Shown: positions 34,890-46,627, numbered from the stretch's first letter. The stretch: DNA of 64,000 bases from Dolomedes plantarius (GCA_907164885.2 OU015495.1:215232224-215296223); one strand, 5' to 3'. A program made the numbers and translations. The notes: generated from the sequence alone by a model not told the origin.

Positions 34890-37800
34890 TATAATTTAAT
34901 TAAAAATATAGATCAGTGCAACTTGCATACAGCCCACAAATGTTCACATGTCTTAGCTAAAATAGTATTTTTATTTAAAACTATGATTACGAGTCCAAGA
35001 TAAGGATATTTATAAAAAACTATATTTGGTTTAATGATTGCGATTTCGGCTAAGCTGTGATCAACTATTTCGCGATGCTCTCATTTTTAATTTCTTTTAA
35101 TTTACTTAATCCCGAGATTTCCTCTTAGCGAAGAGGGAAATTTCCAACCACGGTATAATTATCAGTTAATATGAAAGGTGCAGCGGCCTCTTGGGTTTTA
35201 CCATTTAAGCGTTACCCCTCATTATGCGTAACAGGCGTCACAGGCGTAATCCGTTTAGAATTCATTATCGCGAGTACCTCTACCGTGTAATTTATTTTAA
35301 AATATTTTAGTGTGTTTGCTCGATAGTTGTTACATATAAACAGAAAAACTGCTGATATCCTGTCGATATTTACTTTCAGCGTGTAACACGGTATATACTA
35401 GCAGAGCCTTGTAAACTGTGGTAAAGCCGAGCATATTTTAAAACAGTATACTTGGCTTGCAGTGTATAGGTAGCATATCATTTAATGTTTAAAGTATGTA
35501 AGCAAATTTAATGGATTAAATGTGCGTATTTTCAAGGTCTAAAATTTATAATTAAGGAGATATTCTCATTTGAGTGTAACAAATTATCATTACTATTCAA
35601 TTATTATTTTTCAATTAAATTTCAATCTTTTTTGGCATTTTAACAATGTTCAGATGCTGTAAATAGCAATTTTGATGCGACTAAAAAGTTTTAATCAACA
35701 ATATATTACATTACATTTATATCAGAATACGAAAAATAAAGTAAAATATGCGTAAAAGTTTTTTACTCGTGTGACAGGAGAAAGTTTTGCGTCACAGGAA
35801 AGCGGTTCCATTTTTTTCTTCTTTTAAATCCTACTCCGGTCTGACGGCCATTGATTGACGGGCAGTCAGTAAAAGTCTGATAAAAGTCTTTGAAAGCACA
35901 AACAATGACATTGTCTTCAACATTAACAATAATGCTAGAACAGCTCTGGAGGTGATCTCCATTCATTTCACCCAACCCGCATAGTGTGCAGATAGGCTCA
36001 TGAGACATTTCATTAGTGGTTCAAAATGCATTGAAGGGGATACAGATAAAAGATAATATTTTCTTTGTACACATTTCATCGTTTCGAGATTAACCAATAT
36101 GGAGTTTTCGTTACTATTAGGGAAACTAATTTTGAACTTTTTATCTTATTGACTCTTTATACTCTCTTCCTTTTAGCACCATTCAATAATTCACTCAGGA
36201 CCACCAATATGCCAAGTTAATCCTTTCTTGGGAAAACTCCACGCAACAGTTTAGTTGTCGAACTCTCGGACCTCGGTTCCCGTCTCTCTCTACTAATGTG
36301 GTGCCCGTGATATTGACCTTTCGTGACACCTTGTGATTAGGGATCGCCTATTGTTCAATTCCAATTTACCAATTTGTTCGACTCACCGTATACAAAATTG
36401 CACCTGGCCTATGATGCACGTGTCTGGACGTTACTATAAAACAACCAAGCCAGACCACAGTTCCAGATGCAAGGTTTTGCACAGCGTTGCCAGCTAAATA
36501 ACGTAATTGTGTTTTCGTAGTTACGGCTCGAATGAATTCTTTGAATGTTTTGTTAATTTTTTTTTTGTTGTTGTTGTTTAAATAAAATGTTAAGTTTGGC
36601 ATGATAATAAGTGTCAATGTTTATGATATATCAGCACACCTTGCCGTAGTACCAGCAACACGTCACCAAACTAACCAGTCGTCTTTCACCTTCCGCCAAA
36701 GTTGCAGACCTATGCAAAACCTACGTTGGAGAGCTCGGCCCACAGAATGTTGTTATGACACAACTTTCCGGCTACTCCTGTTATTGGCATTCTAATCCCG
36801 TTACTGTTAAAATTTACTGATCTAATGGCTATAATACTGACGAAGTTTTTGGTGCTTTTTGCCCCCTCACCCGGTTCACCCACATTATGATGAACTGTTG
36901 TTTCATCATTATGTTATGATGCCAAAATTAAAATAAACATCTGTTGTCTAATCGATATCTTATGCTAACAGTTTTCCCCAGAACCTTTAACAGATTCAAT
37001 GCTGAACTATCCGCTGTAAAGAAGAAGAAAAATACTGTTAGACGACTGCTAACCAAAACAGTCTTAATTTATCTGCAACAATATTCGCCACCAAACTGCA
37101 GTTTGTGGTCGGAAAACTACTCTTTTAAATCAATCCAGTGGCACCAAGAAGGGTCTATGACGATGTCTGAAGGAATCCCACCCACCTGATGATTTCCCAA
37201 TAGTAGTCGAGACACCGTCGGAACTCCGAAATTGTGAAAGGAAATTCCAGTATATTAAAAAATAAAACAGGAAATATGTTCCTCGGTAAAGGAATTGACA
37301 TTAAAATGTAACTCGAACACTTTCCACCAGTAAACATGATTGTGAATTAAAGCTCAGATTGTCTTCATATAATTGTTGTGCCGTCGTTAAAAAAAATTTC
37401 CTTTTAACCACAAGCATTAACCCGCTTCTTTTAATTTATTCCCGAAAGAAGTGAATCACGTCCAGAAACGTCAGCTCTTGTGTGGTTCCGTAGCTAACGG
37501 GTAGATTTGTGTAGATAATCGGATTAAAGGCTCTGTGCGAAAACGACATCCAGTGCAATTGGATGCGATAATCGCGTGGGGAAAGTCCGTCCGCGTAGAG
37601 AAAGGCGTGTAATCTGCACTTGAAAATTCAAAATGATTCGGAATAGAGAGTATCTCGACGAAAAAGGGGTCTTGTCTTTTTGGGTCATTTTGAATGATGC
37701 CTTTGTGATACATTCGGGAACGATTTATCAACAAGGCCGAAGCTGCCCGGTAATTTAACACTTGACTTATGACACAGAACGCGTTCCCAAAGTGCCCTCT

Positions 37801-38700
37801 GTATCTTTTGGACTAATATTATGCATACTTTGTAATCCTTTTACGAAAGTGGTTGTCGTAATACCTTATAAATTGTTTAGGAAATAAGCAATATAGGGAA
37901 ATACATGGCCGCTAATACGCAAATATCGAAAATATTTTTGATTCATTGGGCACACTTTTGTACAGTCGAATGTAAGCGTTCTGAAACTTTGGTCACGTAC
38001 CTTTGGTGGACAGCAAATAATAATTGACTTTAAGTGGAATGTTTTGTGTTTTAAACAATATCTCTTCATGTGTTTCGAAGGATGAAGAGTTCTTTCTTGA
38101 AGAGTTGATTCTTGATGAAGAGTTGATTCTTGAAAAGTCGGCACTGTCTGTATTCAAAGGAGTGATAACATTTCAGTGGAATAGTCAATGAAAGCCCACC
38201 GGTGTTTAGTGTTCTTATATGCACAAGTCTCTCTTACGAGGGCTTTTCCCAAGTTGACATTTATAAAAACGAAACCACTGAATATGAGACAAGGCATGAA
38301 TCAAAATGTCAAATACACCCAATTCTGTTTTTACAACGTTCCAGAAGAATACGTGTAAAAAAAGACATTGTATCTATGAAGAAGAAAAGAAGATTGGGTC
38401 TAAAAAATCAGTAAAAATAATTTTAAAAAACCATATGAACATATTCGTTTTAAGCATATTATTTTATTTCAACAAAATACACATGTAATAATAAGTAATG
38501 AATTTGAAAAAAAATTCGTCATGATAAAAAAAAAAAAATCTGTTTTACATATAAATGTTTTTATTCATTTTCCCTTTCTGACAATAATACGTTTGCGTCC
38601 GACTGGAATATCACTGCTATCACTCGAAATGTTGTGGACATCGTCTTAATGTAATTCTTTCTGTGATCTCTCGAGCAAAATCTCCTCTGGTGCACCGGTT
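34890..38700. other. Intergenic sequence, no gene supported
   Basis: The minus-strand frame at 35763-36008 contains ICTLCGLGEMNGDHLQSC. This recalls the Cys/His motif at the C-terminus of some non-LTR retrotransposon proteins, but nothing around it supports an element. Other frames (36366-36617, 37471-37761 and 37866-38144 on the minus strand) show no domain. The last contains a short direct repeat (TTCTTGAAGAGTTGATTCTT, near 38093 and 38116). Confidence 0.35.
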
Positions 38701-38723
38701 TGACGAACGAATTCAGATATTTA

Positions 38724-38899
38724 GGGCCTGTTCACATAGGAGTCCGTTGCGTAGCGTTAAAGGAAAGATGACGTTGAGACGAAAATAAACCAATCATAGG
38801 CGTTAAAAATTTCATTGCTAATCGTTTGGAGGTTTGTCATTGGTTAAATATATTTCAATACCTTAACGCAACGCAACGGACTCCTATGTGAACAGGCCC
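38724..38899. mobile_element. Harbinger-like MITE, copy 2
   Basis: A 176-bp element with long inverted ends, GGGCCTGTTCACATAGGAGT continuing for more than 30 bp with few mismatches. It is flanked by TTA and TAA (a TWA-type duplication, imperfect, or TA only). The interior matches the copy at 15118-15288. Confidence 0.8.
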
Positions 38900-38904
38900 T
38901 AAGT

Positions 38905-40165
38905 GTTGTGATCGTGCTTTAGTCGGGGCGTTCTCTGTCAACACCTCCAGTTCACGTTGAAACTTCCTCATTAGGGTCATGTTTGACTACCCCATTTTTC
39001 GGACAGTTCTTTTATTAAATCTGCATTTAGAACAGGATCATTTTCTCCGTTTTGGATTGAATAAAAGAAGAAAATGTTTTTGCTGACTGAATTCTTGAAT
39101 CAAAACAGAAATGGATACACTATCGTCAAAAATAATAATACGCCACAAACAAAATTTTGTTTTCTTAGAATTTAGACAAAAAAAAAACTGAGAAATTGGA
39201 TAGGACCACTAGTGTTAAATCGAAATGACTCTTGTAGAAAGAGAATGAAATATTTTTTTGAATTCGTGTTAAATCAAATTCGTGTAAAAAAGGTTCGTGC
39301 AAAATCAGAGTTAGGTGTACCGATTCCCGCATTCCGAACCCTACGAAAACAAATATATATCCACCGTACAGCTCCCTTAAAAATATAATGTACTCATAAA
39401 ATATCTGTATAGTAATTTTTTTAAGAGACAAAACTTTGGTATTACGCATAAACAGATTATGTGAGAAAAATGATGATTTTATAGCGTACAAAAATATCTT
39501 TTAAATTATAAATATTAACTCTTACGGATCAAAAACTAATTACTGAAAACAAAGGTACGTCGTAAACTTTTTTTTAAAAAGTAATATTCCTTAAGCTCTC
39601 TTATGGTCCTAATTTAACGCAATCTATCCTAAGTTTAAAATGTCCAAAAACTGAGCAACACTAATACACTAAAATACAAAAACATCGGGTGTATTTAGAA
39701 ATGGCCGAGACACCACTCCTCTTCGACATGACTGCGTCGTTTAGGATGTTTTCACCTTACGAGCAATGTGGCAACTTTCTTAAACATCCAGTAGGTAGGA
39801 TAAATAGACAGAAAATGTTCAGCCGAAATTTTTTCAATACTTTCAAAGTTATGGGCGACTTTATTTTTATTTCACAAAATACCTGCACCTCTCGTATATT
39901 CCTATAGCAGCGTGTGCTCCATGGCCGGAAGTTCCACACCAGGTCCATATAATACTTTGCATCACACTTCTCAAAGTCCATCAGACTTTCTGTATATCTA
40001 TATATATATGTATATGTTTATATATATATATTACAAATGTAAATAGAGAATTTTAATAATTCTGGTAAAAAGCTAATTAAGAAAGAGTAAATAAAATTTA
40101 GGCGCTAAGCTGCTCACAAAATTTTATTACATAATATTAGATAGTTGAAAAATAACAAACTATAT
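38905..40165. other. Intergenic sequence, nothing recognised
   Basis: AT-rich, with short frames only. The minus-strand frame at 39165-39491 (108 codons) has no recognised domain. Confidence 0.4.
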
Positions 40166-40195
40166 ATACATATATATATATCATATATATATATC

Positions 40196-40273
<78 letters not shown>

Positions 40274-40295
40274 ATATGTATGTATATATATATAT
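40166..40295. repeat. (TA)n microsatellite
   Basis: TA run with TGTA and TCATA interruptions. Confidence 0.93.
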
Positions 40296-40372
40296 CACTG
40301 TTTTTTCTATTAATTAAACTGTCCAGTACCTATATCATTAAATACCCAATAAGGGTGGGCGGGGTTGGGTCC

Positions 40373-40613
40373 TCAGACTTTCTGAAGAAAGGTCATAAGA
40401 AATGAGCTCCTGATGTACGGACATTTCTAATAGAATCTGCCGGGAAAATGCTACACTTTTTCGGCATTGGTTATTCGACTTTTACGGCAAGAGTTTCTAT
40501 ATATATATGCATGTTTCTCTGTCACTATCTCTCTCTCTATCTATCTATCCATATATATGTATGTGTATATGTACATATATATATATGTATATGTATATAT
40601 ACATATATATATG

Positions 40614-40672
<59 letters not shown>

Positions 40673-40752
40673 CCGTCTGCGACATGTGGGGGGATCGCAT
40701 CCACTGACCTCGAAGAATGTACTCCGTAGCGAAGCACGGGTATTTAGCTGGT
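40373..40752 (+). mobile_element. Helitron fragment (family Hel-B), 3' end preserved
   Basis: Its first 180 bp match 4629-4820. After a (TA)n tract (about 40552-40670) it ends with the hairpin CCGTAGCGAAGCACGG and then CTGGT at 40748-40752, fitting the Helitron 3' rule CTRRT, with T as the next base. The same hairpin occurs in family Hel-A, so the two families share a terminus. The 5' end is not identified. Confidence 0.65.
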
Positions 40753-41013
40753 TTCATATATACAGTGGACGCTCGTTAATTCGAACTCAAAGGTTCTCGG
40801 AAGAAAGTTCGATTTATCCGATGTTAAGAGAAAATATATAACTTTAAAAGTGTATCACTGAAGAAGAAAATCTCCTAGTATGTATAACCCCAGAAAATAT
40901 ATTATACTATGTTATCTAAAATTAACATATTAAAAAGCAACACAGACTTGCCTTAATCATAAAATGAAGCAGAAGATATGCAGTATAAAGTAAACTTTAA
41001 TTAAAAATACGAA

Positions 41014-41133
41014 TTACACTTTGGGGAAAAACTGTAAAGTGGATGTTTGGTTTTGTTTATGATGCCTACATTGTTCAGCCAACTTCTCGATTTGAAGTAA
41101 ACATTTCAATTCATTTTCAGAGGAAGGTTCCAT
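41014..41133 (-). pseudogene. Tigger-like transposase, C-terminal tail
   Basis: An out-of-frame continuation of the next entry. The minus-strand frame reads NELKCLLQIEKLAEQC, predicted helical, and ends LQFFPKV before TAA. It lies directly downstream of the DNA-binding half. The whole catalytic DDE domain, more than 200 residues in pogo/Tigger proteins, is absent between the two. This is what an internal deletion with a frame change would leave. Confidence 0.6.
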
Positions 41134-41681
41134 CTGCTTTCAGAGTTTTAATAGAGTCCATTATGGCTTTGTCCATTATGGCCGCATTAAAAATATCTTT
41201 CGGCAGGTAAGTAGAGAAAAGCCCTGGCAGTTTCCTACCGAAATTAATGCATACGTCTTCGCTTACATCAGAGATTTGGCCACATACAGTTTGATAAGAA
41301 ATATTGTGCCTTGACTTAAATCGAGAAAGCCATCCATCACTGCATTTAAAATCTTCAATACCCATTCGACTTGCCAATTCATCAGCCTTCGTCAGCACTA
41401 GGGGTCCATTTATCGGAAAATTTCGAGAGCTAACATCCTGGAACCATAGCAGTAGAGCTTTTTCTAGATATTCTTGGGACGCATTTCTCATGCGTTTCCT
41501 TCCTCTAGCAAATTTTGATTTTTCCCATGAATCTAAAATTGACTCCATGTTTTTCAAATAAGTTGACAAGATATTTTTTTTTAATTCCATAGTCAGCTGC
41601 TAACTTTGTTTTACATTCTCTCTTTAAAATTTCTACCTTTGTCTCCAAAATTAGGGTTTTGTACTTTCCACGCGTAGACAT
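41117..41681 (-). pseudogene. Tigger-like transposase, CENP-B type DNA-binding half
   Basis: Read on the minus strand, the protein begins MSTRGKYKTLILETKVEILK (ATG at 41679-41681), a first helix-turn-helix of the CENP-B N-terminal type. A run of nine A at about 41574-41582 shifts the frame by one; with eight, the two parts join smoothly. The second frame (open from 41590 to 41117) holds LEKALLLWFQDV, GPLVLTKADELASRMG and FKCSDGWLSRFKSRH, the hallmark of the CENP-B HTH (tc5 HTH) domain. It stops before any catalytic Asp. Without the indel this would be a stand-alone DNA-binding protein of about 185 residues; such truncated products can compete with transposase for binding sites. Confidence 0.85.
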
Positions 41682-42032
41682 CCTGAATTTTTACACTTTC
41701 ACATCACACACTGAGGAAGAAAAACTAGATCACATTAACTTGTCTGCACTGCAGGCATAACTGACGCAGCTCCCTAGAATCTGTAGTAAAGTCTGGTTTT
41801 TCTGAAATTTTAAGAAAATCGATACAAATAACGGAAAATTGCTTTGTCCGTTAAGCACTGATAAGGACAATAGCCACTAACGTTTAGCGGAAATGCAATA
41901 GTCTAGGAATGCGGGCATGTGCCTCTTTACATAGAAAAAAATACAGGTGATTTTGACACACAAAATAATAAATACAGCGTGTATTTTCTCCGTTAATTGA
42001 GGAAAAAGAAAATTTTTTTGCCAAATTTTTAG

Positions 42033-42200
42033 TTCGAATTAACCAAATTGATAAAAATTTTGTTCGAATTAATGAGATATTTTTAGCATTAACTCCAATA
42101 CAAGTTTTTTGGGGCCTTTGGATTAGTTCGAATTAACCGAAAGTTCGAATTAACCGAGTTCGAATTAACCGAAATTTCGAATTAACCGAGTTCGAATTAA
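42033..42200. repeat. Subterminal TTCGAATTAA array
   Basis: Seven exact copies start at 42033, 42063, 42127, 42144, 42159, 42176 and 42191. The last five are spaced 17, 15, 17 and 15 bp apart. Only one copy, inverted, is found at the left end of the element (40776-40785). In the element's orientation the array lies upstream of the transposase start and may serve as a binding platform for its CENP-B type domain (inference). Confidence 0.85.
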
Positions 42201-42353
42201 CGAGCATCTACTGTAATTGCTTTGTTTGAGTGACTTCCAGTCGACTGCGAGAGATCCCTAAAATCCAAAGACTATCTGTACTGAGATCAGTTGGTAGCTA
42301 TTATATTAAGGCTTTGCTCCAGAACAAAGCTTATTTCAATAATTATATGAATT

Positions 42354-43106
42354 ATTAGCTGAAAACCCGCACTTCGCTTCGGAGTACATTCAAATTAAAT
42401 ACAACGCTCAATGTATGCAATTAATGCCAAAATAAATAAATAAATAAATATATATATATATATATATAATACGACGATCAATGTATACAATTGATGTAAA
42501 AAAAATACATTTATAAAAAAATCGTAAGGGATATTTTATAGACGAAATAAGGTAGAAGAAAATATTCAAATTAAATCTCATAGGACAGTTAATATAGTAG
42601 GAGGAACATTTCTTTTGCTGTATTTTAATATTTTTTTAGACAATGTCCAATCGTCTGCCGCATTAGCAAGAAAAGAAAAATATTTTTTGTCTATTTCGTT
42701 GTTATGCATATGACGATAAATCTATTTAAAGTACCAGAAAAAGAAATCACGTGATCGGCATTTAATAAATTAAATTCTAAAAATGAATCTTTAAAAATTC
42801 ACCAAAAATCAGAAAGTGGAGATAAAGATTCGAAAAAGATGTCATTTTAAAGGAAGTTTTAGGATCTTTCTCGTGATATAAATTTTATAACCCTCAGATT
42901 ATTATTTTAAATGCAAACTTAAAAAAAGTTACTAAAACGGCTTAAAAATTTAATTTTAACAAAAGTAAGAAGAATTTTTCAAAAATCTCTCTTAGTGCCC
43001 CCCTACACTATAAGAAGAATCGCCATGCAAAATGTCAACCCTTTAGGTCCATCGATTTGGTCTGTGCGTTGTATGTCAGTCAGTGAGTCAGTTACGGAAC
43101 TGTTTT
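42354..43106 (-). mobile_element. Non-autonomous Helitron, copy 2 (family Hel-A)
   Basis: An inverted relative of 943-1630. On the minus strand it starts near AAAACAGTTCCGTAACTGAC and ends TTTTCAGCTAAT (CTRRT) after CCGAAGCGAAGTGCGG. There is no terminal inverted repeat and no coding capacity. It carries a short (TAAA)n/(TA)n tract near 42432-42469. Its 5' boundary is obscured by a TA stretch. Confidence 0.7.
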
Positions 43107-43109
43107 ATA

Positions 43110-44115
43110 TATATAGATATACAGTTCCACGAGTAAAATATAATAGCAAATCATATGTATATTACTTTCTACTATATTAAGTTACACATACTCTTTCAAA
43201 CCAAGGAATAGAATTTTTCTTGGTTACCTCTGGCGTATCGAGAACTTATCCTAATGTAGTACAATACAGCACCACCTCCAAGTAATCTATAACTGCAAAT
43301 TTCATGCATCCGACGTACAGAAATTTGGGATTTTTGCTGCTAAGCGGCTCCTAGAAAGTAGTAAAATGTTCTATAAATTATAACTTTCTAAATGCCTTAA
43401 TGACATCGTCACTCAAAGGAACATTACAGAATTCTTATTATTAATACAGTTATGTATTTAATCCTTTAATTAATATTTAATGCTGCACCACGGCTGAATA
43501 AACTAAAGCTGCGGGATTAGACAGAGCTGTGACAGAAAATTTTATTTCAAATTATTAACAGGAGGTAGATATACTTTTAGATCTGGCTGAAATAACTAGG
43601 TCGGAAGAACAAAGAAATCTGTTGTCTCGAAACTACATCTTTGGGAGAAAAGAAAGTCTACTTATCAGTTAAAGAAAGCAAAGATTAGTATTAATATACA
43701 CATAATTATAGGAGATCTTTATTTCTATTAAAAATGGATTATTGTGTTTCTCTTTTTCAGTGAAAAAAATTGACCTTCTTTTAAGGCAACATTAACGAAT
43801 GTTTAGTTTTCCTAAACTTAATTATTTCTAAGACAATAAAAATAGCATTGTCTTTTGTTAATCGGATTCAAAAGGGAGATTTGCGGGCAGCTACTTAAGT
43901 TTCATGGTTAAGAAGGTTACCATTTGCAACGTTTCTTATTCATTTCACGGCAGTTTATGCTAGACGAAAGAACCGACCTTATTTTTGGCTTGATAATTTT
44001 TACTCTTCATGTATTTAATGTTCATTGAACTACAAATAACATATTTACTCTGTTTAAATATCGCCTTTTCTTTGAGAGTTTTGAAACGTCGTCCCGAGAA
44101 AGAACTTTTATATAA
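43110..44115. other. Intergenic sequence, nothing recognised
   Basis: No feature is supported. Confidence 0.4.
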
Positions 44116-44121
44116 TATATA

Positions 44122-44880
44122 AGGGTAGATCAAATGGAAACTGAACAGGAGCCAAAGAATGAAATAATGTTGTTTATTTCAAAAGTAATCTCCAAAGCTA
44201 TACAAGCACTTGTCCCACTGTTTCACCAAGCGGTGAATACCCTGCTCCTTTGGCTGAGGTCGGAACCAGTTTCGAACATTGTCCATGACTTCGCTGTCCG
44301 AGTAAAAACGACGACCCTTCAAGGTCTTTTTCAACAGATCAAAAATGTGAATGCCACATGGTGATAGATTCGGTCTTTGCGGTGGGTGATGCAATACTGT
44401 CCATCGAAACTTCGCCAACGCGCTCTATGGGAGAGCGGCCATATATGGCGGCTCGTTGTCGTACGGCAAAACTACTCCAGGAACTCAAGGTCTTTCCTGA
44501 TCGAAAAAAACATGTCAGCATGACTTGGCCACTACTCTGCACCATCTTGGACTTCTTTGGCGGTGAGGGGCTCGGATGTTTCAACTGTTGGCTTGGCCGG
44601 TTGGAAATGATGGCACCAAGATTCATCACCAGCCGCAATTTTGTCCAGGAAATTATCCTCAGCATGATATGTGAGAAGATGTTGTAAAGACATACTGTTG
44701 CCGGACGATACTGTTGGCCGACCGCCAGCGCATATCACGTGCTTCTGCGTGGCTACCTAGGGCAAGTCCATTACAGTAATAAGGGTTACCTCCTGCTCTA
44801 CCTTTACACAAACTTGCGCCACACTCATACAAAAATAAACGAAAGTATAACCACTGTTCCGTTTTCATTTGATCCACCCT
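44122..44880 (-). mobile_element. mariner transposon, internally deleted
   Basis: A 759-bp element with inverted ends AGGGTAGATCAAATGGAAAC and, from the right, AGGGTGGATCAAATGAAAAC, each next to TA. A typical mariner is about 1.3 kb, so over 500 bp, including the N-terminal DNA-binding half, has been lost. Confidence 0.85.
44179..44740 (-). pseudogene. mariner transposase, C-terminal half, decayed
   Basis: Minus-strand frames recall the mariner catalytic domain. AAGDESWCHHFQP at about 44600-44640 is the first catalytic Asp block. Later come GRSPIERVGEVSMDS and the stretch PQRPNLSPCGIHIF followed by LLKKTLKGRRF. In active mariners the third catalytic residue is an Asp in the CDxHxF context, but here the codon encodes Gly (CGIHIF). 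At least two frameshifts separate the blocks. The element is dead. Confidence 0.8.
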
Positions 44881-45621
44881 TAAACTTAGTTTTTAAAACT
44901 TATGAGACTACAACTTTTTTCAAGTTAATATTAGAATGTCTTTCGAATAGGAGGATGAACGGATGAAATTCACGCGTCCGTTCAACTGAAAGAAAGGCAA
45001 TACCATTGCACGAAATATAAATTATTATTTACATATTTTATCTTAGCCCTTTAAGACAGTGTTTCTCAAACTTTATTTATATTGTATCCTTTTGTTATGA
45101 AAAAAAATCTAATGTAACCCCATAATAACATTTTCTTAAGTTTTTACTTGAAAAATTATGACTTAAGAAGCGCATAATTTTTCAAGTAGAAACTTAACCA
45201 CGCAAGTTATTGATAAAGTTTTAAAGGTTATAAAATGAAGCATCTGTGACAAAAATATTTCATCTATAATAAAAGCATTTAAAGAGTACTTCTTTTTATT
45301 GCCTTACTAATATCTCTTTTAGAGAATAGTTATGATCAGATTAAAAATAACAATAAAAATTATTGTGAAAGGTTATTAAAATGCCTTTAAGGCTTCGTTT
45401 CTTAAAACAAACAAAAAAAGAACAAAGTACGTATGTAACGAATCAAAATTTCCATTTTAATTAAGTTAATAAATTAAGAATCCTTATTGCTTTCATCAAG
45501 CGAGGGGCATCTCTCACAGGGACATAGCGTAGCTTTCTGATGTATGGCATTCAATCTAAAGAGTGTTTATCTTTTAGGCAAGGAAATGAAACTTATATAA
45601 GCATGTCTTCAAAAGGAAAAT

Positions 45622-46012
45622 GTCGGACGATGGCCGAATGCCTAGGGCGCTGGCACGTTACCAAAGTCTGTGAGTTCGAGCAGGGCCCGATTATGAACGC
45701 TGGGGGCCCCTGGGCAGATGCTATTTGGGGGCCCCCCTTACGAACATTTATAAAAATAAGAACTATCCATGGGCTATACATACTATTAGAAGTACTAGGT
45801 GCATACACCAAGGAGGTTTTGGGGCCCCCTAGCATCAGGGGGCCCTGGGCAAGGTCCCGATTTGCCCATGCGATTAAAAGGCCCTGAGTTCGAGTCCCAT
45901 CCTTGGCATGGACGTTTGTAGCCGTTCGGAATCGGCTTGAAGCAGTAGGTCCCGATCTAATTTGCTCTCGTGTAGCAAGAGTTGACCGTAGTGTTTCAAA
46001 CCAAACCAATTT
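45622..46012 (+). repeat. tRNA-derived SINE (family SINE-1), interrupted by a MITE
   Basis: The second SINE-1 copy, flanked by a perfect 10-bp target duplication AAAGGAAAAT (45612-45621 and 46013-46022). It begins GTCGGACGATGGCCGAATGC with the A-box and ends in the same CCAAACCAA tail as the copy at 31844-32016. A MITE at 45681-45886 splits it within the B-box, and the SINE resumes at the duplicated AGTTCGAG. Without the insertion it is about 177 bp, as expected. Confidence 0.88.
45681..45886. mobile_element. hAT MITE inserted in a SINE (family hM2)
   Basis: A 206-bp, GC-rich element starting CAGGGCCCGATTATGAAC and ending AAGGCCCTG, with a perfect 8-bp target duplication AGTTCGAG (45673-45680 and 45887-45894) taken from the SINE B-box. 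It is unrelated in sequence to the hM1 MITEs. Confidence 0.9.
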
Positions 46013-46190
46013 AAAGGAAAATAAAAGTTTAGAAAAATTTTCGAGTTAAAGGTAAAATTTTCCAACCCCGTCCGGTTCTCAAGTCCTTTTACCAATGTTC
46101 TGCGAAGATCTGTTCGCATACCCCCTAAAAGCCATGACGGTATTTCTTTTGGTACGTGTACCACCTGGTTTGAGAACTATTGCTTTCAGA

Positions 46191-46620
46191 ACTCCCGCAC
46201 CCAACCTCAACCAAACTCTTCAATCTGTCTTTAAGTTTGGATTACAGACGTAATCTGCGCCAAGAAATGTCGCTAATGTGATTACACCTCAACTTTATCG
46301 CAAGTTGTCAACTGTGAAGATCCGATGTCGCGCCTACATTAGTTAACAGATGGGATGTCAGATAACCATATCCATATTTTCTCAAGGAAGCTCACGGGCA
46401 CAAATTATCCCTTTTTAATTTGCAATTCAAACGCTTAATTAGCTAATCTGCGTAATATCTTCCGCCGCTTTATCCAATGCCTTATGCATTTTCGACTAAT
46501 ATGAGAAAACGGGGAGATTTCTCGACTGATCTTCTAACTCCCTGGGCGTTCCGACTGAGCGCATCTGAGGCGTCAGCCCAACCCCTCGTTTCAAAAGCTC
46601 AATCAAGTGTGACAATGACA
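46191..46620. other. Upstream flank of the GMC gene
   Basis: No element is recognised. It lies between the hAT insertion and the predicted core promoter and may hold its regulatory sites. Confidence 0.35.
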
Positions 46621-46627
46621 TAACTTG

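Larger units (their letters stand above)
40763..42213 (-). mobile_element. pogo/Tigger-like transposon, internally deleted
   Basis: A 1451-bp element with inverted ends CAGTGGACGCTCGTTAATTC and, from the right, CAGTAGATGCTCGTTAATTC, flanked by TA (40761-40762 and 42214-42215). It encodes only the DNA-binding N-terminus and the extreme C-terminus of the transposase. The right end carries seven copies of TTCGAATTAA. Confidence 0.9.
45057..46182. mobile_element. hAT element, non-autonomous or decayed, host of nested insertions
   Basis: Inverted ends CAGTGTTTCTCAAAC and, from the right, CAATAGTTCTCAAAC, flanked by 8-bp target duplications CTTTAAGA (45049-45056) and CTTTCAGA (46183-46190) with one mismatch. 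Total length is 1126 bp, or about 725 bp without the SINE and MITE inside it. No transposase remains. Confidence 0.75.

Noticed and set aside
35763..36008. Minus-strand frame with a Cys/His pattern (ICTLCGLGEMNGDHLQSC)
   Set aside because: It recalls the C-terminal motif of some non-LTR retrotransposon proteins, but no reverse transcriptase or other block lies nearby; too little to call an element.
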